A DNA stretch of 64,000 nucleotides, taken from Amycolatopsis pretoriensis. GTDB lineage: Bacteria > Actinomycetota > Actinomycetes > Mycobacteriales > Pseudonocardiaceae. The stretch is taken from contig NZ_FNUJ01000003.1 in the NCBI RefSeq assembly GCF_900107925.1, positions 248,001-312,000 on the forward strand, given 5' to 3'. The position numbers were made by a program, and so were the translations under genes. Each line of letters opens with the position of its first letter. Positions within the stretch are counted from its first letter, which is position 1. The notes below the pieces were generated by a model. That model was not told the DNA's origin, searched no databases, and saw only the letters and a list, made by a program, of their open reading frames with translations. Below, in pieces: positions 33,187 to 43,409 of this stretch.

Positions 33187-36100
33187 TTGACGGGCTTGGA
33201 AGCACCGGCGCTGAAACTCGGCGGGCAGATCGCGTCATCGGCGGCGAAATCGTGGCTGCAACGGCGAAAGGCCGGCGTCGCGCGGTCCGCTGATCTGGTC
33301 GACCTCGCGGCGGGCGAGCTGAAGGGGCCGCTGGAGCGGCGCAAGCTGGAGAACCTGGTCCAGCACATCGGCACGCAGGTGGCCGAGCAGTTGGAGCAGG
33401 TCCTCGCCGACCGCTTTTCGACGTTGCCGCAGAACGAGATCAACGCGGCCTTCCTGGCGGTCGAAGACGCGCTGACGAAGGCGGATCTGTCGGACGAGGC
33501 GTTGCTGTCGGTGGACGCGGATCCGGAGCAGCTGGCCCGGCAGATCCGCGGTTCGTTGCCCGACCTGGCGGCTTCACGGCACCTCGCCCCGAAGGCAGCG
33601 GCGTTGTACGAGCTGGCGCTGGACCAAGCGTGTCGGCACCTGGTGCAGGTGGTCCGCCACCTGCCGTCGTTTCAACCGCGCGCGCTCGCGGAGGTGCTGA
33701 GCCGGCTGAGCAAGCAGGGTGACCAACTGGAGGAGCTGCTCGCGCGGCTCCCCAAGACGAGCCTCGCGGCCCCGGAAGGCATCGACCGCGACGCCGAGTT
33801 CGAGGTTGGCTATCTGAGCTTCCTCGCCCGCACCCTCGACCGGCTGGAACTGCTCGGCCTGACCATGGACGACCAGCCTGCGCTACCGTTGACGGTCGCC
33901 TACCTGAGCTTGAGCGTCTCGCCCGAGGGCGAATCCCGTCCGGCCGACCGCCGTATGGATGAGCTGTGGTTCGAAAAGCGCCACGACCACGTCGGTAGCG
34001 CGAACATGCGGGTGGAAACGGCACTGAGCGGCACCATCCGGGTCCTGGTGCGCGGGGAGGCAGGATCTGGCAAGACGACACTGCTGGACTGGCTGGCGGT
34101 GACGGCGGCTCGTGGCCGGTTCACCGGCAAGCTCGCCGGCTGGAACGGCCGGGTACCGTTCCCGATTCGGCTACGGTCCTTCGCCGCCCAGCCGCTGCCG
34201 CATCCGGAGGAGTTCGTGGCGCACATCGCGCCGATGCTGGCGCCGCCGGAGGGCTGGGCCCGCCGTCTCCTCGAGACCGGCCGGGCCATGGTCTTGGTCG
34301 ACGGCGTTGACGAGGTGGGCACGAGCCACCGCCGGGGGGTGAAATCCTGGCTGCGCGAACTGACGATGGCCTTCCCGGACAGCGTGGTCGTCGTGACCTC
34401 GCGCACGGCTGCGGCCGATCAACGCTGGTTGCTCCAAGAAGAGTTCGGCTGCGTCCTGCTCGAGCCGATGAACGCCGACGACATCCGGGCCTTGGTGGAG
34501 CGCTGGCACAAAGCGGCTGCGGCCGGCGGAACAGTACGACCGGACACGGACCTGCCCGCGGTCCAGCGACGGCTGCTCAACCAGCTCGACAGCCGCCCGC
34601 ACCTGCGGACGCTGGCAGCGAGCCCTCTCCTGTGCGCCATGCTATGCGCGCTCAACCTGGCGCACCGGTCGGAACTGCCGCGCGACCGGATGGATCTGTA
34701 CCGCAAGGCGCTGTCGATGCTGCTGCACCTGCGTGACGCGGAGCGCAAGATCGGTGTGATCCTCACGGAAGCGCAGAAGCAGATCTTGCTGGGTGATCTG
34801 GCGTGGCGGCTCACCATGGCTTCGAAGGTGGAATTGCCCAAGGAACGCGTCCGGCAGCAGGTGGCCCGGCGCTTGCCGTCGCTGCCGCACGTCGACCACA
34901 CGCCGGACGAAGTGCTGGATCACCTTCTGGAACGCAGCGGGGTGCTCCGCGAGCCGGTGCGGGACCGGGTCGACTTCGTGCACCGAACGTTCCAGGAGTG
35001 CCTGGCCGCCAACGAAGCGACCGAACAGGACTATCTGGAGACGCTGATCGACCGAGCCCACCTGGACACGTGGTGGGAGACGATCGTAATGGCTTGCGGT
35101 CACGCGAAACACCATCAGGCGGGGACCCTGCTGAACGGAATCCTGGACCGGGCGGACGAGGAAACCCGTCACGCCCGGCACCTGCGGTTGCTGGCGGCGG
35201 CCTGTCTAGAGACGGTGAGCAATGTGTCGCCGGACGTCATCGCGCGGGTCGAGCGGACGGTCCAGGAGCATTTGGTGCCGCCGCGAAGCATGCGTGAGAC
35301 GCGGTCGTTGGCGTCGATCGGACATCGGGTGCTGAGGTACCTGCCGGAGACCCTTGAGGGGCTGTCGGACGCGGTGGCAGCGGCTTCGGTCCGAGCGGCG
35401 GCTTTGACCGCGGGCACCGAAGCGCTGAAGCTTCTACGCAACTACGCGCAGGATTCCCGCTCGAAGGTTCAGGAGCAACTGTGCCACGCCTGGCAATACT
35501 TCGATCCTGAGAGCTATGCGATCGAGGTCTTGGCCGATTCTCCCCTGGATGACGGCTCGGTCATCGTCGAGACCGCACGACTTTTACCGCACGTGCGGCA
35601 TCTCAAGAATCTTTCTGATCTCCGAGTGAGCCTACCATTCTCGGAGACGCAATCAGACCTTAGCGCGTTCGAATCTGCAGCATGCCTGACCTCTGTTCTG
35701 CTATTCTTACGCGAGGATGCTACCGTCGATCTCGGATCATTGAGAAATCACTCAAACCTGGACTCGATCTTCCTGCACTTCGCTCGCAAGTTCATCGGCA
35801 TACGAAGCTTGAAGAATCTTCATCAGCTGAAGTACCTGATTCTCAACAACAGGCTGCCGTGGCGCGATCTTGAAGACTTCAGCGAGCTGACGAGTGTCAA
35901 TTTCCTGGCCCTCAACAGCCTACAGCAGGTAGAAAGCCTCGATCCGCTCACCGCTTTAGAAGAACTGAGCACAATCGTCCTTCAGGGGATTCGACCGGGA
36001 ACATTGACCGCATCGGCTCCGCTGACTGCACCGAAAAGTGTCGTGATCCACTCTCAGGGCAGGTCAGAAAAGATTCACATGACCGGCGAGGCGATCATCG

Positions 36101-36324
36101 CATGCTTTCCCCAGGTGGAGGACCTTGATCTCCGCAGCACGGAGATCGACGATCTCGGATTTGTCGCCACCGCACCACATCTGCGCAGGTTGACTCTCCA
36201 CTCACTCTCGACACCGGTGGATCTCAGTCCACTGGCCGACCTGACCTTGACCATCGAAGCCACCAAGACCGAGCTCCTCGGCGTGGAGAAGCTCGGCCCC
36301 GGTGTCAAGCTGATCGTCGACTAA
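33187..36324 (+). CDS. NACHT NTPase (NLR-like) with helical N-domain and LRR-like C-terminus
   Basis: A 1045-residue STAND protein. N-terminal helical domain (about 1-240), NACHT core with Walker A GEAGSGKTT (about 290-298), Walker B VLVDGVDEVG (about 369-378), sensor VVVTSR, and VHRTFQECLAANEA near 597. The region after about 790 has leucine-rich repeats (HLKNLSDLRV, SLKNLHQLKYLIL, EDLDLRSTEIDDLG). Bacterial NACHT proteins include anti-phage sensors; a defence role here is inferred. The C-terminal third is visibly poorer in GC and holds three TTA codons (35584, 35707, 35956). TTG 33187 has GGGAGGACG. Confidence 0.9.
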   Translation: MTGLEAPALKLGGQIASSAAKSWLQRRKAGVARSADLVDLAAGELKGPLERRKLENLVQHIGTQVAEQLEQVLADRFSTLPQNEINAAFLAVEDALTKADLSDEALLSVDADPEQLARQIRGSLPDLAASRHLAPKAAALYELALDQACRHLVQVVRHLPSFQPRALAEVLSRLSKQGDQLEELLARLPKTSLAAPEGIDRDAEFEVGYLSFLARTLDRLELLGLTMDDQPALPLTVAYLSLSVSPEGESRPADRRMDELWFEKRHDHVGSANMRVETALSGTIRVLVRGEAGSGKTTLLDWLAVTAARGRFTGKLAGWNGRVPFPIRLRSFAAQPLPHPEEFVAHIAPMLAPPEGWARRLLETGRAMVLVDGVDEVGTSHRRGVKSWLRELTMAFPDSVVVVTSRTAAADQRWLLQEEFGCVLLEPMNADDIRALVERWHKAAAAGGTVRPDTDLPAVQRRLLNQLDSRPHLRTLAASPLLCAMLCALNLAHRSELPRDRMDLYRKALSMLLHLRDAERKIGVILTEAQKQILLGDLAWRLTMASKVELPKERVRQQVARRLPSLPHVDHTPDEVLDHLLERSGVLREPVRDRVDFVHRTFQECLAANEATEQDYLETLIDRAHLDTWWETIVMACGHAKHHQAGTLLNGILDRADEETRHARHLRLLAAACLETVSNVSPDVIARVERTVQEHLVPPRSMRETRSLASIGHRVLRYLPETLEGLSDAVAAASVRAAALTAGTEALKLLRNYAQDSRSKVQEQLCHAWQYFDPESYAIEVLADSPLDDGSVIVETARLLPHVRHLKNLSDLRVSLPFSETQSDLSAFESAACLTSVLLFLREDATVDLGSLRNHSNLDSIFLHFARKFIGIRSLKNLHQLKYLILNNRLPWRDLEDFSELTSVNFLALNSLQQVESLDPLTALEELSTIVLQGIRPGTLTASAPLTAPKSVVIHSQGRSEKIHMTGEAIIACFPQVEDLDLRSTEIDDLGFVATAPHLRRLTLHSLSTPVDLSPLADLTLTIEATKTELLGVEKLGPGVKLIVD

Positions 36325-36929
36325 CCCTCAGCAAGCTCCCGCAGCGCCGGCAACAGAGCCCGCAAAGCGCGCCCCCGGTGGGAAACCGCGTCCTTCTCCG
36401 CCGGCTCCATCTCCGCAGACGTCCGCGACTCCCCGTCCGGCACGAAGATCGGGTCATACCCGAACCCGTTCACACCCCGCCGCGCACGAACCAGCGACCC
36501 GCGCCACTCGCCGCGGACAACAGTCTCCTCACCGGACACCAAAACAAGAGCCGCCGCGCAAACGAACTGCGCCCCACGACGCTCATCGGGCACATCCCGC
36601 AACTGCCCCAGCACCAAGTCCAAGTTCGCGTCGTCATCGCCGTGGCCACCCGACCACCGAGCCGACAACACCCCCGGCATGCCATTCAACGCGTCGACCG
36701 CAAGACCCGAATCGTCGGCAATAGCCGGCAACCCGCAAGCCGCCACCGCGTCGCGCGCCTTCGCCACCGCGTTGCCCTCGAAATCCGGCGCGGTCTCCGG
36801 AGCCTCCGGGAACGAAGGGACGTCCGCGAGACCAAGCACCTCGATGCCGGAAATGCTTTCCGCGACGAGGATCCGCCGCAGCTCGCCCAGCTTCTTCTCG
36901 TTGCGAGTCGCCAAAAGCAGCTTCGTCAC
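36321..36929 (-). CDS. rdgB: XTP/dITP diphosphatase (RdgB/HAM1)
   Basis: A 202-residue non-canonical purine NTP pyrophosphatase. Signature N-terminus [23 protein letters not shown], the catalytic [11 protein letters not shown], and [12 protein letters not shown] near 145. It removes dITP/XTP from the nucleotide pool. GTG 36929 overlaps the rph stop (GTGA), as in the mycobacterial Rv1340-Rv1341 pair. Its end overlaps the convergent NACHT gene by 4 bp. Confidence 0.96.
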   Translation of the reverse strand: MTKLLLATRNEKKLGELRRILVAESISGIEVLGLADVPSFPEAPETAPDFEGNAVAKARDAVAACGLPAIADDSGLAVDALNGMPGVLSARWSGGHGDDDANLDLVLGQLRDVPDERRGAQFVCAAALVLVSGEETVVRGEWRGSLVRARRGVNGFGYDPIFVPDGESRTSAEMEPAEKDAVSHRGRALRALLPALRELAEG

Positions 36930-37702
36930 TTCGAGCCCTTCTTCTTGTCCGGACGCGGTTCCGGCAGCTCGCCCGGGTACGGCAGCGCCAGCGCCTCGTT
37001 CTGCAACCGGGTCAGCTCGGCGCACCCCGCCAGCGCCACGTCCAGCATGGTGTCCAAAGTGGACCGGGCGAACGTCGCGCCCTCGCCGGTGCCCTGGACC
37101 TCGATCAGCGTGCCCGCGTCCGTCGCCACCACGTTCATGTCGACCTCGGCGCGCGAGTCCTCCTCGTACGGCAGGTCGAGCCGCACCCGGCCGTCGACCA
37201 CGCCGACGCTCACCGCGGCCACCGACGACGACAGCGGCTGCGGGTCGTTGAGCCGGTTCGCCGCGCCCAGCCACGTGATCGCGTCCGCCAGTGCCACGTA
37301 GCCGCCGGTCACCGCGGCCGTGCGGGTGCCGCCGTCGGCCTGGATGACGTCGCAGTCGATGACGATCGTGTTCTCGCCCAGCGCGGCCAGGTCGATGCAG
37401 GCCCGCAGCGAACGGCCGATCAGCCGCGAGATCTCGTGCGTGCGCCCGCCGATCCGGCCCTTGACCGACTCGCGGTCGCCGCGGGTGTTGGTCGCCGACG
37501 GCAGCATCGCGTACTCGGCGGTCACCCACCCCAGCCCGGACCCGGCCCGCCAGCGCGGCACCCCTTCGGTGACGCTCGCCGCGCACAGCACGCGCGTGTT
37601 GCCGAATTCGATCAGGACCGACCCCGCCGGCCACTGCTGGAACCCCCGGGTGATCTTGATGTCCCGGAGCTGGTCGTCGTTCCTGCCATCTTTGCGAGCC
37701 AC
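36926..37702 (-). CDS. rph: ribonuclease PH
   Basis: A 258-residue 3'-5' phosphorolytic exoribonuclease that trims tRNA 3' ends. Signatures: [36 protein letters not shown] in two parts, RGRESV-like [42 protein letters not shown] 37702 was chosen over GTG 37711 because a minus-strand TAGAGT box ends exactly seven bases before it. Coupled to rdgB downstream; preceded by the MBL gene with 24 bp between. Confidence 0.96.
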   Translation of the reverse strand: MARKDGRNDDQLRDIKITRGFQQWPAGSVLIEFGNTRVLCAASVTEGVPRWRAGSGLGWVTAEYAMLPSATNTRGDRESVKGRIGGRTHEISRLIGRSLRACIDLAALGENTIVIDCDVIQADGGTRTAAVTGGYVALADAITWLGAANRLNDPQPLSSSVAAVSVGVVDGRVRLDLPYEEDSRAEVDMNVVATDAGTLIEVQGTGEGATFARSTLDTMLDVALAGCAELTRLQNEALALPYPGELPEPRPDKKKGSK

Positions 37703-37709
37703 GGAGAGC

Positions 37710-37715
37710 ACTCTA
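37710..37715 (-). promoter_or_regulatory. -10 box of leaderless rph
   Basis: Minus-strand TAGAGT ends seven bases before GTG 37702; no ribosome site. It indicates an internal promoter within the murI-MBL-rph-rdgB series. Confidence 0.5.
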
Positions 37716-37726
37716 GGACCGGCGGG

Positions 37727-38494
37727 TCAGACGTCGTAGACGGCACCCTGCTTGACGACCTCGGCGCCGGGGAACTCCGCCGAGGCCTCGGCCAGAACCG
37801 CGCCGGCGTCGGTCCACGGCGCGATGTGCGTCAGCAGCAACCGTCCGACCGCGGCGTCGCGCGCCAGCTCGCCGGCCTGCTTGCCCGACAGGTGCACCCC
37901 GGCCGGCCGCTCCGCCGAGTCCGTCCAGGACGCTTCGGCGAGCAGGAGGTCGACGCCGTCGGCGAGCTCGTTCAGCGCCCGGCACGGCCCGGTGTCGCCG
38001 GTGAACGCCAGGATCCGGCCGCCGTAGGAGATGCGCAGGCCGTACGCCGGGGTCGGGTGGTCGACCTCGACCGCGACGACCTCGAACGGGCCGATCCGGA
38101 ACGGCTCCGACCGCAGCGGGTGGAAGGCGTAGACGTCGGAAAGGTCCGTGACGGCCCGCTCGGTCTCGTTGGGCGCGTACGCGTTGGCCAGCCGGACCGG
38201 CGCGTCCGGCGGCGCGTAGAGCGGCAGCAGGCGCGGGCGCGCCGGGTACGGCGGCGCCGGGTGGTAGCGCCGCAGGACGGTGAGCGCGCTGACGTCGGCG
38301 CAGTGGTCGGGGTGCAGGTGCGTGAGCACGAGCGCGTCGAGGTCGAACGGGTCGGCCACGGCCTGCAGCTGCGCCAGCGTGCCGTTGCCGAGTTCGAGGC
38401 CGAGCAGGAAGCCCTCCGCCTCGACCAGGTAGCCGGACGCCGCGGTGTTCGGCCCGGGGATGCTGCCGGAGCACCCGAGGATGGTCAGTCGCAC
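37727..38494 (-). CDS. MBL-fold phosphodiesterase (Rv1339-like)
   Basis: A 255-residue metallo-beta-lactamase fold protein with H59-x-H61-x-D63-H64 metal motif (HLHPDH), AFTGDTGPC and the C-terminal LTHIAPWTD motif. Position between murI and rph matches Rv1339 of M. tuberculosis, which hydrolyses cyclic nucleotides (atypical class IV phosphodiesterase). A cAMP-degrading role is therefore likely but inferred from homology and synteny. GTG 38494 fits a leaderless promoter. Confidence 0.92.
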   Translation of the reverse strand: MRLTILGCSGSIPGPNTAASGYLVEAEGFLLGLELGNGTLAQLQAVADPFDLDALVLTHLHPDHCADVSALTVLRRYHPAPPYPARPRLLPLYAPPDAPVRLANAYAPNETERAVTDLSDVYAFHPLRSEPFRIGPFEVVAVEVDHPTPAYGLRISYGGRILAFTGDTGPCRALNELADGVDLLLAEASWTDSAERPAGVHLSGKQAGELARDAAVGRLLLTHIAPWTDAGAVLAEASAEFPGAEVVKQGAVYDV

Positions 38495-38500
38495 GTCGAC

Positions 38501-38506
38501 ACCCTA
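38501..38506 (-). promoter_or_regulatory. -10 box of leaderless MBL gene
   Basis: Minus-strand TAGGGT ends six bases before GTG 38494; no ribosome site. Confidence 0.45.
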
Positions 38507-38523
38507 AGCGCCTTCAGGCGCGA

Positions 38524-39330
38524 TCACGCGGTGGTGGGAGCGAGGACACCCGGGGCGAATCCCATGAACCGCGCGGCGAGCCGGGTGAACGGCTCGGCCG
38601 AGCCGGTGGCCAGGAACTCGTGGCGCGGGGGCGTCTCCCGGGTCGTCAGCAGGTCCCGCTCGGTGAGCACGCGGACGACGTCCTTGGCCGTCTCGTCCGC
38701 GCTGGAGACCAGGGTGACCTCCTGGCCCATCACGATCTGCAGCACGCCCTGCAGGAGCGGGTAGTGCGTGCAGCCGAGCACGAGCGTGTCGACCTGGGCG
38801 TCGAGCAGGGGCTGGAGGTAGCCCTGCGCGAGCCCGAGCACCTGACGGCCGGAGGTGATGCCCCGCTCGACGAAGTCCACGAAGCGCGGGCAGGCGACGC
38901 TGGTGAGCGTGATGCCCGGCGCGGCGGCGAACGCGTCCTCGTAGGCGCGCGACCGCACGGTGCCCTCGGTGCCGATGACCCCCACCCGCCCGGTGTGGGT
39001 GGCCACGACGGCGCGCCGCGCCGCGGGCAGGACCACCTCGATGACCGGCACGTCGTAGCGCTCGCGCGCGTCGCGCAGGCAGGCCGCGGACGCCGTGTTG
39101 CACGCGATGACCAGCGCCTTCACGCCGCTCTCGACGATCTCGTCGAGCGCCGCCAGCGCGTAGCTGCGGGCGGTGGCGATCGGGAGCGGGCCGTACGGGT
39201 TGCGCGCCGTGTCACCGACGTAGCGGAGCTGCTCGGCGGGCAGCTGCTCCAGCAGCGCCCTGGCCACCGTCAGCCCGCCGACGCCGGAATCGAACACGCC
39301 GATCGGGGCGTCCGCGGGCGAAGATGTCAC
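38524..39330 (-). CDS. murI: glutamate racemase
   Basis: A 268-residue cofactor-independent racemase that supplies D-glutamate for peptidoglycan. Both catalytic cysteines are present: C77 in VIACNTASA and C187 in [10 protein letters not shown]14-S15 in FDSGVGG complete the site. GTG 39330 overlaps the rhomboid stop (GTGA), showing coupling. Same order as Rv1337-Rv1338. Confidence 0.97.
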   Translation of the reverse strand: MTSSPADAPIGVFDSGVGGLTVARALLEQLPAEQLRYVGDTARNPYGPLPIATARSYALAALDEIVESGVKALVIACNTASAACLRDARERYDVPVIEVVLPAARRAVVATHTGRVGVIGTEGTVRSRAYEDAFAAAPGITLTSVACPRFVDFVERGITSGRQVLGLAQGYLQPLLDAQVDTLVLGCTHYPLLQGVLQIVMGQEVTLVSSADETAKDVVRVLTERDLLTTRETPPRHEFLATGSAEPFTRLAARFMGFAPGVLAPTTA

Positions 39331-39971
39331 CCTTCGAGGTTACCCGGGACCGCGGGCTCGGCTTTGCGGGACTTGCCCGTGCGGCCGGTCAGCCACGCCG
39401 CGAGGACGCCGGCCAGCGCGCCGAAGACGTGTCCCTGCCAGGAAACGCCGGGATTGCCCGGCAGCAGCCCGGCGAGCATGCCGCTCCACACGCCGAGCAG
39501 GACGACGGCGACCAGGATCTGCCCGGCCGCGCGGTTGAAGATGCCGCGCACCAGCAGGTAGGCGAGCCAGCCGAAGGCCAGCCCGGACGCGCCGACGGTG
39601 ACCCCGTTCGCCGGGCCGACCAGCCACACGCCGAGCCCGGACACCACCCAGATGATGGCCGTGACCAGGGCGAACCGGCCGATCCCGGCGGCCATGGCGA
39701 GGAAGGAGAACAGCAGCACCGGCACGGTGTTCGCGAACAGGTGCGACCAGCCGGCGTGCAGCAGCGGCGCGAAGAGCACGCCGTCGAGGCCGGAGAGGGC
39801 CCGCGAGTGGATGCCGCCCTGGTCGAGGTCGCCGGGCAGGATCACGTCCGCCAGTTCGACCAGGTAGAGCAGCAGGGTGAAGGAGAGCGCCACGAGCGCG
39901 GCCGCCTTGGGCTTCGGCGGCAGCACGCGCTTGGCGGCGTCGGTTTCCGGGGCGGGGTTCAAGGTGCTCAC
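39327..39971 (-). CDS. rhomboid family intramembrane serine protease
   Basis: A 214-residue rhomboid with six or so membrane helices. Catalytic S129 in GASGLAFG and H181 in [11 protein letters not shown] form the dyad; H77 and N81 in WSHLFANT provide the oxyanion region. It cleaves membrane proteins within the bilayer; substrates in actinobacteria are unknown. Counterpart of Rv1337. GTG 39971 fits a leaderless promoter. Confidence 0.95.
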   Translation of the reverse strand: MSTLNPAPETDAAKRVLPPKPKAAALVALSFTLLLYLVELADVILPGDLDQGGIHSRALSGLDGVLFAPLLHAGWSHLFANTVPVLLFSFLAMAAGIGRFALVTAIIWVVSGLGVWLVGPANGVTVGASGLAFGWLAYLLVRGIFNRAAGQILVAVVLLGVWSGMLAGLLPGNPGVSWQGHVFGALAGVLAAWLTGRTGKSRKAEPAVPGNLEG

Positions 39972-39978
39972 GTGATCG

Positions 39979-39984
39979 ACGCTA
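39979..39984 (-). promoter_or_regulatory. -10 box of leaderless rhomboid gene
   Basis: Minus-strand TAGCGT ends seven bases before GTG 39971; likely the main promoter for rhomboid-murI. Confidence 0.5.
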
Positions 39985-40050
39985 CGTCGATCCGGCCGCG
40001 TTCACCTCGGGTGAAATCCCTGATCCCGGCTTTTTGTCGGTCCTCGCCGC

Positions 40051-40056
40051 TAACGT
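40051..40056 (+). promoter_or_regulatory. -10 box of near-leaderless NAT gene
   Basis: TAACGT ends eight bases before ATG 40065; no ribosome site. Confidence 0.4.
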
Positions 40057-40064
40057 TTCGCGGC

Positions 40065-40913
40065 ATGGGGAACTTCGATGTCACGGGATACCTGGACCGG
40101 CTCGGTCTGGAGGCGGAGCCGCCGAGCGTGGCCGCGCTGCGGCGGCTGCACGCGGCGCAGGTCGAGCGCGTGCCGTACGAGGCGCTGGAGGTCCAGCTCG
40201 GCCGGCCGACACCGCTGGAGCCGTCGGCGTCGCTGGCGCGGATCCTGCGGGGCCGCGGCGGGTACTGCTACCACCTGAACGGTGCTTTCTCGGCCCTGCT
40301 GCGCGAACTCGGCTACCAGGTCACGCGCCACCTCGGCGGGGTGCAGGGCGGTCCGGGCGACGCTCCGAACGTCGACCGCAACCACCTGGCGCTGACCGTC
40401 TCCGGGCTGCCGGACGACCCGGCGGCGACGTGGCTGATCGACGTGGGGCTCGGCGACGGCATCCACGAGCCGCTCCCCCTACGGGAAGGCACGTACACCC
40501 AGGGCCCGCACACCTACCGGCTACGGCCGTCGGAGGTCGCGCCGGGCGGCTGGCGGTTCGACCACGACCCGTCGGGCAGCTTCGCGGGCTTCGACTTCGC
40601 CCCGGGCGCGGCGGAGATGGCCGACTTCGCGGAGAAACACGCGTGGCTGTCGACCTCGCCGGAGTCCGGGTTCGTCCGGGTCTGCGTGCTGCAACGCCGG
40701 GACGCGGCGGGCGTCGACACCCTGCGGGCGCGGACCCTGAACCGCCACGGGGTGAAGGAGGTCGTCGAGTCGCCGGCCGAGTGGTGGACGGCCGCGGCGG
40801 ACGTCTTCGGCGTCACGCCGGACCTGTTCACGGACGCCGAGCGCGAGCGGCTGTGGCGCCAGGTCGTGACGCAGCACGAGGCCCACGCGGGAGGGCCGGT
40901 GGTCAGCGTGTGA
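40065..40913 (+). CDS. arylamine N-acetyltransferase
   Basis: A 282-residue NAT. The Cys-His-Asp triad is C68 (RGRGGYCYHLNG), H107 (RNHLAL) and D126 (LIDVGLGDG). It transfers acetyl from acetyl-CoA to arylamines and hydrazines; mycobacterial NAT also links to sterol catabolism. The residue after the active-site pair is Y-H rather than the usual F-E, a small deviation. It is inserted between the rhomboid and cysM blocks relative to M. tuberculosis. Convergent overlap of 11 bp with the racemase gene. Confidence 0.93.
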   Translation: MGNFDVTGYLDRLGLEAEPPSVAALRRLHAAQVERVPYEALEVQLGRPTPLEPSASLARILRGRGGYCYHLNGAFSALLRELGYQVTRHLGGVQGGPGDAPNVDRNHLALTVSGLPDDPAATWLIDVGLGDGIHEPLPLREGTYTQGPHTYRLRPSEVAPGGWRFDHDPSGSFAGFDFAPGAAEMADFAEKHAWLSTSPESGFVRVCVLQRRDAAGVDTLRARTLNRHGVKEVVESPAEWWTAAADVFGVTPDLFTDAERERLWRQVVTQHEAHAGGPVVSV

Positions 40914-41625
40914 CCGGCGCCGGCGGCAGCGGCGTCTTGCCGAGCGCGAAGCCGACGGCGGCGTCGGCGTGCAGGCTGGTGGTGGGGAAGGTCGGCACGG
41001 GCGCGTCGTCCGGGCCGACCAGCAGCTCGATCTCGGTGCAGCCGTAGATGATCCCCTCGGCACCGGCCTCGACGAGCCGCCCGATCACGCCCCGGTAGGC
41101 CTCGCGCGACTCGGGCTTCACGACGCCGAGCACGAGCTCGTCGTAGATGACGCGGTGCACGAGGTCGCGATCGTCTTCGGCGGGCACGAGGACGTCGAGG
41201 CCGTGCGCGGCGAGCCGGTCGCGGTAGAAGGGCTGCCCCATGGTGAACCCGGTGCCCAGCAGCCCGACCCGCCGGACCCCGGCGGCCTCGATGGCCGCGG
41301 CGGTGGCGTCGCCGAGGTGCAGCAACGGGATGCCGAGGCCGTCTTCCAGCCGGTCGGCGACCTTGTGCATGGTGTTGGTGCAGAGCACGACGAAGTCGGC
41401 CCCGGCGGCTTCGAGAGCGCGAGCGGCCCGGTTCAGCTCGGCCCCGGCATCGTCCCAGCGGTCTTCGGCCTGCATCCGTTCGATGGCGGCGAAGTCGACG
41501 GAGTAGAGCACGGTGTGCGCCGAGTGGAAGCCGCCGAGCAGGGCTTTCACGCGTTCGTTGACGAGCCGGTAGTACTCGATCGACGATTCCCAGCTCATCC
41601 CGCCCAGCAACCCGATGACCTTCAT
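40903..41625 (-). CDS. aspartate/glutamate racemase family protein
   Basis: A 240-residue member of the YgeA/EcL-DER-like group: N-terminal IGLLGGMSWESSIEYYRLVN, first catalytic Cys in VLCTNTMHK (about residue 83) and second in IIYGCTEIELLV (about 197). Both cysteines and the following Thr are intact, so racemase activity on an amino acid is likely; which one is open. ATG 41625 lies 14 bp after the cysM stop on the same strand, so it may be the last gene of the mec-cysO-cysM operon. Confidence 0.92.
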   Translation of the reverse strand: MKVIGLLGGMSWESSIEYYRLVNERVKALLGGFHSAHTVLYSVDFAAIERMQAEDRWDDAGAELNRAARALEAAGADFVVLCTNTMHKVADRLEDGLGIPLLHLGDATAAAIEAAGVRRVGLLGTGFTMGQPFYRDRLAAHGLDVLVPAEDDRDLVHRVIYDELVLGVVKPESREAYRGVIGRLVEAGAEGIIYGCTEIELLVGPDDAPVPTFPTTSLHADAAVGFALGKTPLPPAPVTR

Positions 41626-41639
41626 GCCATCAGGATGCC

Positions 41640-42593
<954 letters not shown>

Positions 42594-42866
42594 TCAGCCA
42601 CCGGCCACGGCGGGGAGGATGGTCAGGGTGTCGCCGTCCTTGACCTCGGCCTCGAGCCCGCCGGCGAAGCGCACGTCCTCGTCGTTGACGTAGACGTTGA
42701 TGAAGCGGTGCAGCTTCTCCTCCTTCACCAGGCGGCCCTTGATGCCGGCGTGGCGGGACTCGACGTCGTCGATGACCTCGAGGACGGTCGCGCCCTTCGC
42801 CTCGACGGACTTCTCGCCGCCGGTGTGGGTGCGCAGGATCGTCGGGATGGAGACGGTCACGGCCAT
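42594..42866 (-). CDS. cysO: sulfur carrier protein CysO (MoaD/ThiS-like)
   Basis: A 90-residue beta-grasp ubiquitin-like protein ending in the required Gly-Gly (AVAGG). The C-terminus is thiocarboxylated and donates sulfur to CysM. EEKLHRFINVYVNDEDVRF is characteristic of the CysO group. ATG 42866 has GGAGG nine bases upstream, and a GTAAGAACCC sequence is directly repeated around the ribosome site. Confidence 0.95.
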   Translation of the reverse strand: MAVTVSIPTILRTHTGGEKSVEAKGATVLEVIDDVESRHAGIKGRLVKEEKLHRFINVYVNDEDVRFAGGLEAEVKDGDTLTILPAVAGG

Positions 42867-42930
42867 GGGTTCTTACCTCCGGTGGGTTCTTACACGCAGA
42901 CGCCGGTGGCGCGGCGGTTTATTCCGAGGG

Positions 42931-43338
42931 TCAGTCGACGATCTCGACCGGCTCCTCGGTGATCTCGGCGTCCACGATCCGGTACGAGCGGAACTCGTGC
43001 ACTTCGGGCTCACGGGTGGAGACGAGCACGTAGTGCGCGTCCGGCTCGGCCGCGATGTTCGCGTCGGTCCGCGACGGGTAGGCCTCGGTCGCGGTGTGCG
43101 AGTGGTAGATCACCACGGGCACCTCGTCGTTGGCGGCCATTTCGCGGTAGAGCTTCAGCAGGTCGCCGGAGTCGAATTCGTAGAACGTCGGCGAGCGGGC
43201 GGCGTTCAGCATGGGGATGAACCGCTCGGGCGAGTCGGACCCCTCGGGCCCGGCGATCACGCCGCACGCCTCGTCGGGGTGGTCACGACGGGCGTGGGCG
43301 ACGATCTCGTCGACGAGTTCACGGCGGATCCGGAGCAC
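42931..43338 (-). CDS. mec: CysO-cysteine peptidase Mec (JAMM/MPN metalloprotease)
   Basis: A 135-residue Zn metallopeptidase. JAMM residues are complete: E23, H79-S-H81, S89 and D92 (YHSHT and YPSRTD). Its homologue Mec+ (Rv1334) releases cysteine from the CysO-cysteine adduct, finishing the pathway. GTG 43338 fits a leaderless promoter that may drive mec-cysO-cysM. Confidence 0.95.
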   Translation of the reverse strand: MLRIRRELVDEIVAHARRDHPDEACGVIAGPEGSDSPERFIPMLNAARSPTFYEFDSGDLLKLYREMAANDEVPVVIYHSHTATEAYPSRTDANIAAEPDAHYVLVSTREPEVHEFRSYRIVDAEITEEPVEIVD

Positions 43339-43344
43339 ACCGAC

Positions 43345-43350
43345 ATCTTA
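43345..43350 (-). promoter_or_regulatory. -10 box of leaderless mec-cysO-cysM
   Basis: Minus-strand TAAGAT ends six bases before GTG 43338; no ribosome site. Confidence 0.5.
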
Positions 43351-43409
43351 GGTGGTGGACACAAGCTGTCCAGATGATGAGATATTGCGCTCACCAGGAC
43401 AATCGAGGC

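Noticed and set aside
33187..36324. Genomic island carrying the NACHT gene
   Set aside because: No integrase, transposase, direct repeats or tRNA border it, and the flanking genes are core housekeeping genes.
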